Positions 12,820 to 24,002 of a DNA stretch of 64,000 bases are shown here, piece after piece. Position 1 is the stretch's first letter. Every line of letters begins with the position of its first letter. The stretch is from Stenopsyche tienmushanensis. Lineage: Eukaryota > Arthropoda > Insecta > Trichoptera > Stenopsychidae. Below the pieces are notes generated by a model. It worked only from the letters and a program-made list of their open reading frames with translations. It searched no databases and was not told the DNA's origin. A program made the position numbers and the translations under genes. The DNA is taken from assembly GCA_008973525.1 (NCBI GenBank), contig WACJ01000217.1, positions 1 to 64,000 of the forward strand, given 5' to 3'.

Positions 12820-13018
12820 AAACGCGTTGCGCAACAGAGGATGCTACTTTCTTGCACTTGTTTCTTCAGTGACGTGCTCAAGAAGCATCCTATCCGATGG
12901 AATAAATGTATCTCTAATAAAGGAAACTATGTAAAAATATAAGACACTCTATTTGTATTTTTAAATATCATTTATAAATGTGTTCAGCGAAATTCCGGGT
13001 TATATTTGAATCACGCTG
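12820..13018 (-). mobile_element. Mariner family 2, one-ended fragment
   Basis: The block GCGTTGCGCAACAGAGG at about 12825 and the terminal AAATTCCGGGTTATATTTG near 12992-13010 match the right part of the 9.56 kb copy, and a TA at 13019-13020 follows. The opposite end is absent. No transposase residues remain. Confidence 0.7.
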
Positions 13019-13167
13019 TAAAATATTCGAATATTTTATCAATTTCATTTTCGTTATTCGAATATGAAGTCTAAGAAGTCTTATTTAGAACTAATAATTA
13101 AAGATCATTTGAACTATTAAATAATGCTGGATTGTGAGTATTCAAATAGTTATTAATTCATTCTTAC

Positions 13168-13242
13168 CTTTCTTTATTCCACAGGTGAGTCGTTGCCAAC
13201 GTGTTTCTTCGGCGAGACGATTGTTACGAAGAGAGAATTTAT
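13168..13242 (-). CDS. Candidate 75-nt internal exon, minus strand, phase 1-1
   Basis: On the minus strand a T-rich tract ending TTTGTTACAG lies directly before 13242, and a good donor, AAAG|GTAAGAAT, follows 13168. The 75-nt segment between them is open in one frame only, with two leading and one trailing base (phase 1 on both sides), so including or skipping it keeps the frame. It would encode about 24 residues, charged and containing Trp and Cys (start KFSLRNNRLAEE, end LTCGIKK). I do not recognise the protein. The base composition is richer in GC than its surroundings. A second candidate with the same phase lies at 46460-46504. The complement of the same bases also resembles a plus-strand acceptor-donor junction. 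This is a prediction from splice motifs alone. Confidence 0.35.
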
Positions 13243-13249
13243 CTGTAAC

Positions 13250-14570
13250 AAATATGACAAATTGAGTGATTTAATACATACACAGGAATCATGATACATT
13301 CCAAAATAATTCAACATGCAACATTTTTCCAATCGATTGATATTCATCATGGAAACAATCGGCAATGGCGAATAAATAACTCGTTATGCTAAACGACCAT
13401 GGAAATACAATATGCACTTTATCATATCGACTTGTTTACATATGCAATCGCTCTACGGAGGAAGCTTTTGCAAAACTAACAATATAAATGATGTGACGTA
13501 TTATGAACAATACAATCGGGCTGCTCCATATATAACGTCGCGTACAATTGCGACCGAATCTGATAAAATTACGAAACGGTGTTAAACCACTTTCTGTTCG
13601 AGATCATACCAATTTGCTGCAATAACTTTCTTACAATTCAATCCACGGTATAAAAGTAAAACGTATGTTTTAATAAGCAACAAGCATGCCAATTATTGCG
13701 TCTTAATTAGGACGTGAAAGGGTTTTAATGTCGAACAAAACGACTCAACACAAATACAAATTTAATTAACAACGCGATAATAATACGATATTTTTATATA
13801 AGCCATTGTTTATATAACTCAATTAATATTTCAAGCATATTTAACAAATTTACGATCATTGGAGAAATTTCGCAATTTTCAATTAAGCATGAAAAAATAG
13901 AAACCGATCCAAGCCATAAACGACATATCGCAAATTAAGCATCACTATATTTATTCGCACAAGAGTGATGATATGAATTACTTTCTCCGGGAAAAATAAT
14001 ATAAATCATCGATTTTTTGCGCTTAAAAGGCGTATTGCTTTTGTGTGTGGGTATATTTCTGTTAATGATGGCAATGAAATAAATTTGTTTTAAAAAGACA
14101 TTTTGCTTTTGTGAATATAAAATAGTCGTGATCCATTTGCGCGATGTATAAAATTACCGCGTAAATATAGATAATCCCCATTTAATTAATACTACTAACA
14201 TCAAGCTGATACTAAAGTTAGCTTTGGATCGCTTTAAATCTGGGCCATTTTTTATTATGAAATTGATTTCGGTTACGTTCTTAAGATTTATATTGGTTCA
14301 ATTACGATTTTCGTTCCGGGAAAAATTGCGGTTTTACCGGTTATCGGTTTACTTTAAGTATCATATCACGAAAGGGATTCAAATTTAACACAAATGTTTG
14401 ATTCTTCTTAAGGTTTTAACAGTTTTCGGTTCAGTTTTGATTCGAAATCCTATTAAAAATTTAATCTACGTGGAAACTGTATAGAAAATACATTAAGTCA
14501 ATGTAATTTTAAGCTCCAAAAAAGCTTTTCAAGATATTTATTAAGTGTTATTTCGTAATGGGTAATATGT
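13250..14570. other. Non-coding DNA with a hAT-like fragment
   Basis: At 14260-14365 motifs TTTCGTTCCGGG and TTTTACCGGTTATCGG belong to the hAT-like repeat set. The rest is unique AT-rich sequence with nothing recognised. Confidence 0.4.
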
Positions 14571-14619
14571 TTTCCTTCTATATTTAGGATTTTCTATCAA
14601 ATTTAACAAACATATATAC

Positions 14620-14796
14620 ACACAGAGGAGTTCAAATATAAACCGGAATTTTTTTGTACAAATTTATCAAACAAATGAGGTATCTTATTTTCTTATATCT
14701 AATAGAAATGGGATCAAGAAGCTTCTTATTCGATAGAATTATATTCATTAATAAATTTGCATAGTAATATTCCGGATCATATTTGAATCCTCCTCG
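14620..14796. mobile_element. Mariner family 2, about 175-bp relic
   Basis: The left end GAGGAGTTCAAATATA and right end TCATATTTGAATCCTCCTCG form inverted repeats matching the family-2 TIRs. A TA follows at 14797-14798. Only terminal and subterminal sequence is left. Its left flank (about 14570-14617) is the inverted counterpart of the right flank of the 9.56 kb copy. Confidence 0.75.
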
Positions 14797-14799
14797 TAG

Positions 14800-16516
14800 A
14801 ATGGATTTATTATTGATTTATATCCAATTAAATGATTGGATTTTTATTTTTTTTGTATTTAATATACAAATTAATATTATTTGTAAGGCAGCATCCGGAC
14901 AGTGGGAGGCTGTTCATTTATCTTTTGGATGATTTTAAGCATTATCGTTTAAATTAATCTAAATTTTATATGTGTATTGAAATTAAAATCATTAGAGATT
15001 TCATAATTAGCTGTCATTTGCATTAAGCTCTCGTCAAAAGTGCCAGCGGGAAAACTAATTTTCCCATTGTGGAGTTTCCTCACACCGTTTTTCCTCTAGC
15101 TAACTTTACGTAACTATGAATTATGTTTGTTTGTAATAAGTTATCTGGATATCAATAAATAAGTGGTACATGACTTGAACACTTTGAGATTATCACTTCG
15201 AAGTGCCTGACATAATAGTAGAAGAAATAAATTCAGCAGGCAGTGTTATCGCTTTTACCTGCACTTCCATGCACAAAGCACGATTGCCCACATACCTGTG
15301 TGTTAAGCCTTATCGCAACACAGGATCGGGACAGGACTAGTTGCTGTGTTTGTTATACGACAAGTGCATATGCCATTTGTACTGCATTTAGATGCAATGT
15401 ACTGCCCGGAAGGGAATTCTGCTCTGATTCAAATCGATGAATCATTACCGAAGAAATTCTACCAGAAGATCTGCATGGAAATTGCTGTTATGGCTCGATA
15501 GGATCGACACGATTCCGATTATGGGCAAAAATTTAGTCTTCAATTATGCATGCTTCGGACGGTACAATATGCAATGAAACCAAATAAGAGGAGAGATCTT
15601 TTATCTTGGACAAGTGACTGCCGTATTAGATTGCAACAATAATGCTTCGTAGCGTGCTGGAATGCTTCTTGAAGATTTATCTGATCAAGAGGAGATTGCA
15701 ATGGAGTCATTTGAAATAACAAGAATGTAAGAAGGTGTGAACCCAATTATCTTGGAAATCAATTCTCAAGTCATGTAAGTGTCACCTCACTCGACATATT
15801 TGCAGCAACCAATTTATTAGGAAACAATTGTAGGGATTGTATTCGATTCAACAGATTTATCATCAAGATGATCCCATTTTATCGTCCCAATGTTCGACTC
15901 ATGCTGTAATATTTGCATGTTTGAAGAAATACAGAAATCATGTGATGACATCCCAAGCTAAATGAAAGATGGTCTTATGATATGAAAGTAGTTGACATTG
16001 AAAATGTATGCATTCTGATGACGTTAAAACCGGGGATTGTAAGCAGAATTAAAACTATAACCGAAAATCGATATAACTAGTATTTTTACCGAAATGAAAA
16101 ATTAAATACAGGATGCGGCAGGAAAACTTCCTTATTTAAAATGCATGCTTTGATGCGATAATTATTTTTAAATGAGCATACATAACGCTCATTAGAAAGA
16201 AATTGATTTAACATTTTTTGCTATGTAGGTTTAGTAACAATCATGCAGTGAACGAGGGAGAAGTGCGCGTTCGCCTTAGAGGCGTATTTTTTAAGTGGCC
16301 GTTTGATTATGCTTAAACAATACGTCTTTTTTAAGCAATAAGATTTTTTTTTAATCTTTGATTCAATTAATTGAAGCATAGTCTCGTTATTTAATAGCCA
16401 AGCTTCGTATATCACGTCGTTGAATATCAAGTATTTTTATAGTGAGATATCATAAATCATCGCATATTCATTATTAGACATTGATAATATCCATCTACTT
16501 CATGAGATAATAATAT
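14800..16516. other. Non-coding DNA including a coding-like stretch of unknown origin
   Basis: From 15243 to 15726 the base composition is more balanced. A frame starting with GTG at 15243 runs 65 codons with nine Cys residues. In another frame, 15437-15726 reads about 97 codons with only two internal stops before a final stop, with segments such as AWKLLLWLDR and AGMLLEDLSDQEE. I recognise neither. It could be a decayed gene or transposon, or conserved non-coding DNA. The remainder shows nothing. Confidence 0.25.
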
Positions 16517-16517
16517 A

Positions 16518-16660
16518 TTAGGTCAGTCCAAAAGTTCGTGCGCATTTTTGGAAATTGTTTAAATAAAACACATTTTCGACTCGATTTTTCAATTTAGATC
16601 AATGCTTATTCATTGAAATATAAATCGGATATGCTGGCTTAAATTCAGGTTTCTTATGTA
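16518..16660. mobile_element. Mariner TIR remnant
   Basis: TA at 16516-16517 is followed by TTAGGTCAGTCC and AAAAGTTCGTGCGCA, a classic mariner terminal repeat. No matching right end and no transposase was found, so it is a one-ended relic. The right limit is approximate. Confidence 0.7.
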
Positions 16661-17992
16661 TTAATAGGTGTTTTATAACTGCACAATTTCATGTCAAAAA
16701 AATCTTATATTCAATAAGGAAGATGATCATATTAAGACGAATCTGTGTCAATAGTTGATGTTTCGCAATTCGCGATTATTGCAATAGTTTTAATTACAAG
16801 CGTAACATCGATAATCTTTGTGTTTATGCCGATTGTTATGTTGCATAATGTGTCGAATTTTTAATCGAAGCAATAAATAACAGCCGACAAGGAAATGCAA
16901 TCCCGTTAATAGAGGGCGCGTTGATTGGCGTGACATCGAGGACTCTGCTAATTTGATCGACTATTGCACCATCGTCGATGGCCATAAATCTGGATGAACT
17001 ATTTATGAGTAAATCATGTCTTAAGCAGCCATAACTAGGTATCATTATTTGGGATTATCAACGGCGAGGTGCAAAGCTCTTGGCTAATCTCATTAAAGTC
17101 CGTATTGGCTCCGATACGTCTATCTCAAACGGTTAATTGTTTCGGATGATGATGTAACACTATCCGAGGTGGAGCGATAGATACATTACATTACATGTCA
17201 ATTAACTGACCTGGGTTCAAGCCAACCATCTTAAGCTATTTAATTACATCTTAGATGATCAATGGACCATTAACTATTTAAATTTAATTTATGCACATTC
17301 TTCTTCGACGATAAATCTCGTCTAGCTATTGTACGGTATAAAAGGTAAAACCACTCGATTTACCATTATGGAGAATGCATCTTCTGTACGTTTGAACGTG
17401 TGATTTAATTGGAATACAGACATAGCACTGATTGATGATGCACTTGTATGATAATCATCAATCTGGCGTATCATGCACTTTTACGAGATTTGCGTATAAA
17501 ACTTTATTCAAATTAATGTAAAATTATGCAATGTTAATACGATTCAAAATCTTAAGATGCCACATAAGAGATCAGATAAATTAGAATACTTGAAAGCTCG
17601 ATGTAGACATAAACATTATTTTTTATTAGTATAAGACTAGATCTTCATGATTTATTCAACAATAAACACAATATATACAACGAAAAAACTCTTTTAATTT
17701 TAAATTTGATTTAAGATGATGATTTGATATTATAATGGCTTAGTTTCATGGATCAATGTGAATATATCTGAATTAGGTGATCCCAAAATCTCCATCAATC
17801 ATCAATTAACCACCCCATACGCTCAATATTGAATGTAGTACATCTGAGTGATCGTATCAAAAAATGCTTTTGATAAGTTACATTTTGATTTTAATAGGTT
17901 TTTATTGATTAGTTTTTATACTGTTATTTTTTAAACAGAGGTTCCAAATGGTCCCAAGTGGTTCCAAGGGTCCAGGTGGAAACTTTGGGAGT
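16661..17992. other. Non-coding DNA, no recognised feature
   Basis: The 69-codon minus-strand open frame at 16836-17045 lies in a stretch of mixed composition and has no recognisable motif. At about 17938-17978 a short run of imperfect GGTTCCAA/GGTCCCAA units borders the mariner copy and may mark its lost left end. Confidence 0.4.
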
Positions 17993-18803
17993 CAATAATT
18001 TGTATTACATCAAATTTTATTGAATAATATATGATCCACTCTGTTCTATTACCTTCCTCCATCTCTCTGATAGCCTCATAATGCCTTCTTGCCAAAATTT
18101 CCCAGGTTTGTTGGCAAAATATTGATCAAGGTACATTTTTATGTCATCTTTTGAATTAAATTTTTTACGCGTAATGAATTTTTAAATGAAATAAATAAAT
18201 TATGATCTGAAGGGTCAATGTACAGAGAGTATGGAGGATGAGGTAAAACATCCCAGTCAAATGATAATAATTTATTTCTGACGAGCAAAGACACATACAT
18301 GAGGCCTGACGTTATCGTGATGAAAAACAACACCTCGTCTGTTCGCTTATTAGATTGTCTAGTTGGAAACAATATTTTGTTGAATTGATCTTTTCACCTT
18401 GCTGAAGTAGCTCATAATAAATTACCCCCTTCCAGTCCCACAAAATGCATAGCAAAATTTTTTTTGTATGTAAGCCAGGTTTAGCTACAGTTAAAGCTTC
18501 TGTACCCTTGGTCCAAGACCGTTTACATTGGATATTCTCATAGAGTATCCAACTTTCATCTCCAGTGATAAGTCGCTTTAAAAAAGGTAGGCTATTATGT
18601 TGTTGGAGAAGAAGATCGCGTGTTGAAATAAGCTGAAGTTTATTTGAATCAGTCAGTTCATGAGGAAGCCACACATCTGAACGATTGATGTGGAATTTCT
18701 AACTTATTAACTATTTCGCTAACATTATGTCGCGACTTTTATTCAACCATAGCTATGATTAGATCCGTGATCATTTGCGAAAGAAACTTATGGGACAACC
18801 TAA
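17993..18803 (-). mobile_element. Mariner family 1, copy A (rearranged, left TIR lost)
   Basis: The right end CGAAAGAAACTTATGGGACA, followed by CCTAA and a TA at 18804-18805, matches the other two copies. The left TIR has been replaced by unrelated sequence. This is the only copy in the window keeping most of the transposase catalytic core. Relative to the copies at 36.0 and 52.4 kb it lacks about 40 bp in the N-terminal coding part, so its helix-turn-helix region is broken. Confidence 0.85.
18139..18674 (-). pseudogene. Mariner transposase remnant (DD34D family), frameshifted
   Basis: Read right to left on the minus strand, the mariner order is visible: LPHELTDSN, then TGDESWILYEN with the first catalytic Asp, then WDWKGVIYYELL. 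HHDNVRPH with the second catalytic Asp follows in another frame near 18310, then DWDVLPHPPYS and DPSDHNLF with the third in a third frame. At least two frameshifts and a stop after the ARQK motif make it non-functional. The protein would act as a nuclear cut-and-paste transposase. There is no sign of host domestication. Confidence 0.85.
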
Positions 18804-18805
18804 TA

Positions 18806-20546
18806 TTTAAATTCATACATTGGCGAATTCTATATATCGCTCTGAAACTGCAGCACTCCCATTTAATATAATAAATCCTTTTTTATTTAATTATTTATGA
18901 AAAAAAACAAAAATCTCTGTATGGAACTGTGCACTTCACAGTTCCAGCGGTGTAATGCTTGAGTATTGTGCGCATGCGCACACATAAACCTGGACGCATG
19001 AGTGTGAAAGACAGAGAGCACTGTCGGTCCAGCAGTGCCGTTCTGCTTATAAACCGTGTACCGTGCATCAACTCCAATAGTTTTTAAAATGAGCCGCTAT
19101 TGAAATCCAAATTAGCATTATTTATAGGAACTCATCTTATGGCCTTTATCATGAAATTTATGATGACAAATAAATAATAATTCTGATACAATGTGAATAA
19201 ATTATTTCTTACAATCCAGTTGCATTTTAGGATGGCTTTTTTAAATTGTATTAATGTTTGGAATACAAATTCATATTTTAAATGGCTATTATTTCTAAAT
19301 ATATTCAGGTTAATTTATTGCTACATTCCTTTCGTCTTATTAAGTTTTTGAAATGATTATCAATAGTGTGCAATTGATTGAAAATGCAGAAAATTGCCGC
19401 ATTAAGTCGTCATAAGTTTGACATCTAAATGTGCATTGCTCGTCAAAGTCGACTCATGTATTGCTTCATATAATTTCCAGATTCAAAGGATCCACAATCA
19501 AACTAGTTGCTGTGGTATCACCATAAAGGCTCGGAATTGAGCTCGCATTTCAAATGCAATCCGAAGGCACAGGTAAGGTACAGTTCTGGGATATTTTGCA
19601 TAGCCACCTGCATACGTGCGGTGCATTCAGAATGCACAAGTTAATTACATGTACACGGCGATATGGGGAATTCATTATATTATGGAACGGAGCAAAGCTC
19701 GAAGCCTCGATCATATTGGACTTCTCTCCGACGTCTAGCTGCATGATCTCTATTGCAATGCACTGGTTTATCGCCGGCTGGAGATCGAATCCGGAAGCTG
19801 CATCGATAATCGAATCCTAAAATTTCAATTTCATAGAGCGCGATTACTCCCTTTTGATGTTGGAGGCGAGAGGCGTTATTAAATGGGGCGTAGAACGATT
19901 TCCAAAGCGATCGACTTGCATATAATTAACTTTTTGTCACGGACAGCAAAAAGTCTTGTTCAAACGAAAAGCTGTAACAACGGCCGCTTTTTATAACAAA
20001 CTAATGAGCTGTTCGTTATGACATAATGTCGTACAACATGGCAGATTGTTTCCGCGTGCTTGTAGTCTTTCTTTTTGGGGTAAAATCGATCGATAGCACG
20101 ATCGCCCCTAGAGATTAATTAGCACAATGACTAGTGTTGTCGTTGTGTAATTTGGGTCAGGTATGCCTTTTTTCATGTATGCTCGACTTCCTGAACTTTT
20201 TCTGAAGTGTATAACAAGTGGCGCGACAATTTTCTCAGACTTCTGTAAGAACAAGTCGGGCACGCTCTCTGTATACGATGTCTGAAAACGATAAGTTGCT
20301 TAATTAGATTTTACAACAATTGGGTTAGTGGGCGAAAACGTGCTCAGTGACATGGCGAAATATTCCTCGTTTGCGGCTCCAATTAGCGAGAGTGAAAACT
20401 ATTATTTCATAGTGTTGTGGAAATTCGCCGTATTGAAATCGAAAATATATTTCGTTGCATCGATATGAAAAACCCCATGGGTTTGCTTATTTTCCTTGAT
20501 AAAATCGCACAACTGATATAATTACTAACCGTCTTGTTAACATTTA
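18806..20546. other. Non-coding DNA with a GC-richer island
   Basis: From about 19500 to 19900 the composition is clearly less AT-rich and both strands carry open frames (19554-19820 plus, 19550-19744 minus), as is usual when GC rises. It contains CACAGGTAAGG at 19570 but no good pyrimidine tract before it. The island is a candidate conserved non-coding element rather than a gene. The rest is unremarkable. Confidence 0.35.
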
Positions 20547-21355
20547 CAGTAAGATCCCGCTTAACGACGTTTCAGTATTACCTAGTAATATTGGAACCCA
20601 GGATTTTTCTGGAAAATGGACGGAAACTTTCAAAGGTTTATACAAATTATTTTTGATAGAAGATCAAAGACAAGACCAAGTGTTATTAATGCGATTTTTT
20701 GCTATCGAAAATTGCTTGCTGAACGAAACAGGAAAAGGTTAACGACTTTTTACGACTTCTTCATGACTTTTTATGACTTCTTCATAAAAAGAAACAAAAA
20801 ATGTCAAGTGAGGACACATATTTATGACGAGGAAGGAGCCTTCGTCACAAACATAACTTCTTTACTTGAACTTTTTTTATATTTTCATGATTTTTTAATG
20901 ATTAAAAATTGATATTAGCAATATAATTTATACAACAAAAAGAGGTTAATAATCATCAATATCATAGTGCAGCCACAAATGGTCCACTGCAGAACTATGG
21001 GCTTCCTGGATGAACGTATCAAAGGGCTTTTAATAGGAAGTGTGGGAGTTTGTAAAGATTGAGCAGTTTCTTCGGATGATAGTGAAAAATTACTTTAGAC
21101 TACCTTGTTGATTTTACTAGAAAGAGCTTTCCGGAGCGTAGAACCATGTCCCTTTTTTCCTCGCAAGGGCGTTGCCAAGCCAGGCTGAAGCTCTGAATGA
21201 TGAGTATTTAATAATAAATGTTACAAAGTATAATAAAAACTCCGATATTTTTTCTTGTTCCCTGTTTTAATTCAGTTATTCCCATTATTAACGTGTTAAG
21301 ATCGCATTTAAGCTGTTTCGTTTAGCGCTATGACTTGTCGGAACGTATCTTACTG
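20547..21355. mobile_element. TA-flanked 0.8-kb TIR element (Tc1/mariner/pogo-like)
   Basis: CAGTAAGATCCCGC begins directly after TA at 20545-20546, and GTATCTTACTG ends directly before TA at 21356-21357, giving short inverted ends (CAGTAAGAT) and a TA duplication. The inner parts near both ends carry further loosely related motifs (AATGCGAT on both sides). There is no transposase. The 98-codon plus-strand frame at 20616-20912 is low-complexity and includes a tandem repeat at 20744-20785. The short TIR leaves some doubt. Confidence 0.5.
20744..20785. repeat. Two tandem 21-bp units
   Basis: The unit GACTTTTTAYGACTTCTTC plus AT occurs twice head to tail, differing at one base. Confidence 0.9.
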
Positions 21356-21439
21356 TATTAGGGAGACCGGAAAGTAGTCAATATTTAGACAAATTTAAGA
21401 ACATATTTTTTTGTAAAAAGTACATTTTTTTTGTTTACA

Positions 21440-21690
21440 TTGTAATTTTGGGCTTTGTTCGTTCGAAATGCGCTGCCATACCGTTTATTGAATTGCAATA
21501 AAACTTCGTTCACTTACTGCTAAGGATTTCGCGAGTAACATAAGAATAGTTTAATATATAAAAATGAATGTTTGTTTGTCCGTATTTAATGCGCTGCCAT
21601 ACCGTTCATTCGATTGCAATAAAACTTTGTCAACTTATTGTTTGCACTTGCTCAAATAATATAAGTATAATAAAATTAACGTACAGTAGA
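21440..21690. repeat. Tandem partial copies of a Helitron 5' region
   Basis: Two blocks with GCGCTGCCATACCGTT, then an ATTGCAATAAAACTT segment, are followed in the second case by ATATAAAAATGAATGTTTG. They precede the complete short element at 21691 in direct orientation. This may be a slipped or tandemly amplified Helitron head. Confidence 0.5.
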
Positions 21691-21867
21691 TCTTATATAT
21701 AAAAATCAATGTTTGTTTGTTTGTTCATATTTATAATAAAACCAACAAAATAAAATAAATGTCATTATTTCTATCATTCCTAATTAAGCAAGACAACTCT
21801 TTCAAATTTCAAACGTTATTTTTAGAATTATTACTTCTATGGCAACAGCGCGCCGGGCACCAGCTAG
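21691..21867 (+). mobile_element. Short non-autonomous Helitron
   Basis: The start TCTTATATATAAAAATCAAT after an A and the end GCGCGCCGGGCACCAGCTAG before a T fit Helitron rules: a TC start, a GC-rich 3' region, a CTAG terminus and insertion between A and T. It has no TIR, no target duplication and no coding capacity. The start could also be placed at one of the upstream tandem heads. Confidence 0.65.
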
Positions 21868-21959
21868 TTTTATATAAATTCTTCATATCATGTATAGATA
21901 TGGATTTATTTTCAATAATTAGTAGCAGTTATCCCACAGGAAGAACGTCATGAGTGCTT

Positions 21960-22182
21960 GAAACATGCTTCCTGAATCTCAATGCAAACTTATTTTAAAA
22001 ACATCAACCTCAATATTTTGGCATCGGGAAAAATGATGACATACTTAAAAAATGTTATAAGTCGTAATTTTAAAAATATATATTTTTTGCTGCATGCTAA
22101 AAACTAAACTGGCTATTAAAATTGAGGTAAAACACCGAGGAAAATAATTAATAAATACAAAAAATTATACTAATCGAACGTC
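21960..22182. other. Non-coding DNA, no recognised feature
   Basis: Simple AT-rich sequence between the Helitron and the next TTAA end. I see nothing in it. Confidence 0.5.
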
Positions 22183-22253
22183 GCTTTTGTGATGGTCCGC
22201 TTTTTTCGCACCGAATTCGATCGTCGCAGAGCCAACGACCCGATGTCAAAGGG
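22183..22253 (-). mobile_element. TTAA element end (solo)
   Basis: Read on the minus strand, TTAA is followed by CCCTTTGACATCGGGTCG and a GC-richer subterminal part, like a piggyBac-type terminus. No partner end was found. Confidence 0.45.
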
Positions 22254-22259
22254 TTAATA

Positions 22260-23732
22260 ACCCAAACAAATAAGTTATCGAAGCGTAAAATCGGATATAC
22301 ATCTTGCTTAATAAAATAATTAATACATTCCTGATACCCATGAAGTTTATGAATTTTTCCAGATGTTAATTTAAAAAGATAATAATTTAAAAAATACACT
22401 GTTTAAATTCAGTGTTCGATAATTTATATTTATTAGTGACAGATTTTCATCGTTAAATCATAACGATTATCATCAGGCTAGTTATTATAGCAAAACACAT
22501 CCTCTGTATTTATAATAACTTTAATGACTCAAGAAAAATGTATACAAGTTCTTATTAATCATGATTTAAGTTTTACATAATTTCATAATAATAACTCTGC
22601 TTAATGCGAATAGAAGATCTATTTAGAAAAATTAGAGATAATCGACATTTAAATGCAAATTTTAATTATTCAATAACTAAATATTGATGTACTTATTTCA
22701 TCAATTAAATTCAAGAACTTTTAAAATTTAAATAATTTATACGGGAAGAAGATGAATTTATATCTAATATTAATACCAGATTATCTAAAATGCATTTACT
22801 TATGCATATGGAAATGCATTTTTTATACATGTAATTAAAGAATGACAGCTATTTAGCCTTATGTGTTCAATAGTGCCCTTGTAAGGTGAAACAGCTATCA
22901 GTTTTAAATTAATAGCAATGAAAAAAAAATATTTCCATACACATTATCAAGTACACTTTATTGCATTGCTATAAATTAAAAATGTCATGTTTCTTGAAGA
23001 TTACTATTGCTGGAGCGTTTGATTTTCCTGACATAAAATGTAGTGTACATTGCAAGCATATTTACTGTACTTAAACTGTGGAAAACGTCTATTTTATGGA
23101 CCATCGATGACAATTAAAAATTTAAATATTAAACCGGTTATTGATTTACTTTGATAAAACATGTAATTGTATTGCTGTTATTAAATTGTTTTTGTGAGCT
23201 ATACGCTGTTTTAAATATGGAACCATTTTAAGCGTTTTTAGTGTCGATTAATTTGTTGTATTTATAAAAAAACATATCATAAACACCAAGATTAAATAAA
23301 TCGATACCTCACATAGTCCGCTATATATAGATCCTTTGTTTTGTTGTGTGTATTTAAATATGATTGAATTTTCATTAAAATGCATTTAAAGTACAATATT
23401 AGATTAAAAATGGATCAAATTTAAATCAAAACCTATTTGTTACATAGTTACATATGAAGATTCGGAATTAATGCTATAGCATTCAATTATCTTTAAATAT
23501 GGCGATGTGTTCTTTATTGAATATAATGATAGAGTACTATTGAATTTATACGATAAATGGAAAAGATTTGAAGAAGTGGATGTATGCTGATGAATCTCCG
23601 TGACACTCATCAAAACTGTTAAAGTATCAAAAAAAAAAGTTGAATATAACTAAATCGAGACATCCCCGCCGAAATCTAGACGCTTGGAAAGAGTGGCGTA
23701 AGTACTAATTGGTGAGCTTAGACAATGCCTAG
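22260..23732. other. Very AT-rich non-coding DNA
   Basis: No gene, TIR or recognisable repeat is seen. The sequence is low in complexity, with long A and T runs. Confidence 0.5.
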
Positions 23733-23981
23733 GGGCAGTAACTGTCTAATCTTTGTATACATACATATATGTTTTTCAAATTGTTATATTAACCTTTCAC
23801 TACCGGTGATGTATTTACTACACCTCGAATCTAATAATGGGAATATTGATATAAAATATAATAGATACGGGGCTCAAAATTTTTGTATTCTTCCGTAGTA
23901 TAATCACGAATCACATCAAAATATTATAGTATATAAGTAATCATCTGCAGCGACGGAAATAAATAATTTGTCGGTAAATCG
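23733..23981 (+). repeat. Dispersed 0.25-kb repeat B, copy 1
   Basis: The unit starts GGGCAGTAACTGTCTAATC and ends at CGACGGAAATAAATAATTTG. It includes an internal TTAACCTTTCACTACCGG, related to the left end of the small TTAA element at 39.5 kb. Copies at 33466-33720 (inverted) and 57714-57973 are very similar over the full length, so the family spread fairly recently. It has no coding capacity and no clear terminal repeats. Confidence 0.8.
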
Positions 23982-24002
23982 GGGATTTTGGGTGTCTCAG
24001 CA

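Noticed and set aside
19554..19820. 88-codon plus-strand frame
   Set aside because: An opposed frame covers the same bases, and the translation shows no domain. More likely a by-product of local GC content.
20579..20605. 27-nt minus-strand segment between TCCGTCCATTTTCCAG and CTAG|GTAATAC
   Set aside because: Good acceptor but weak donor, and it lies inside a transposable element.
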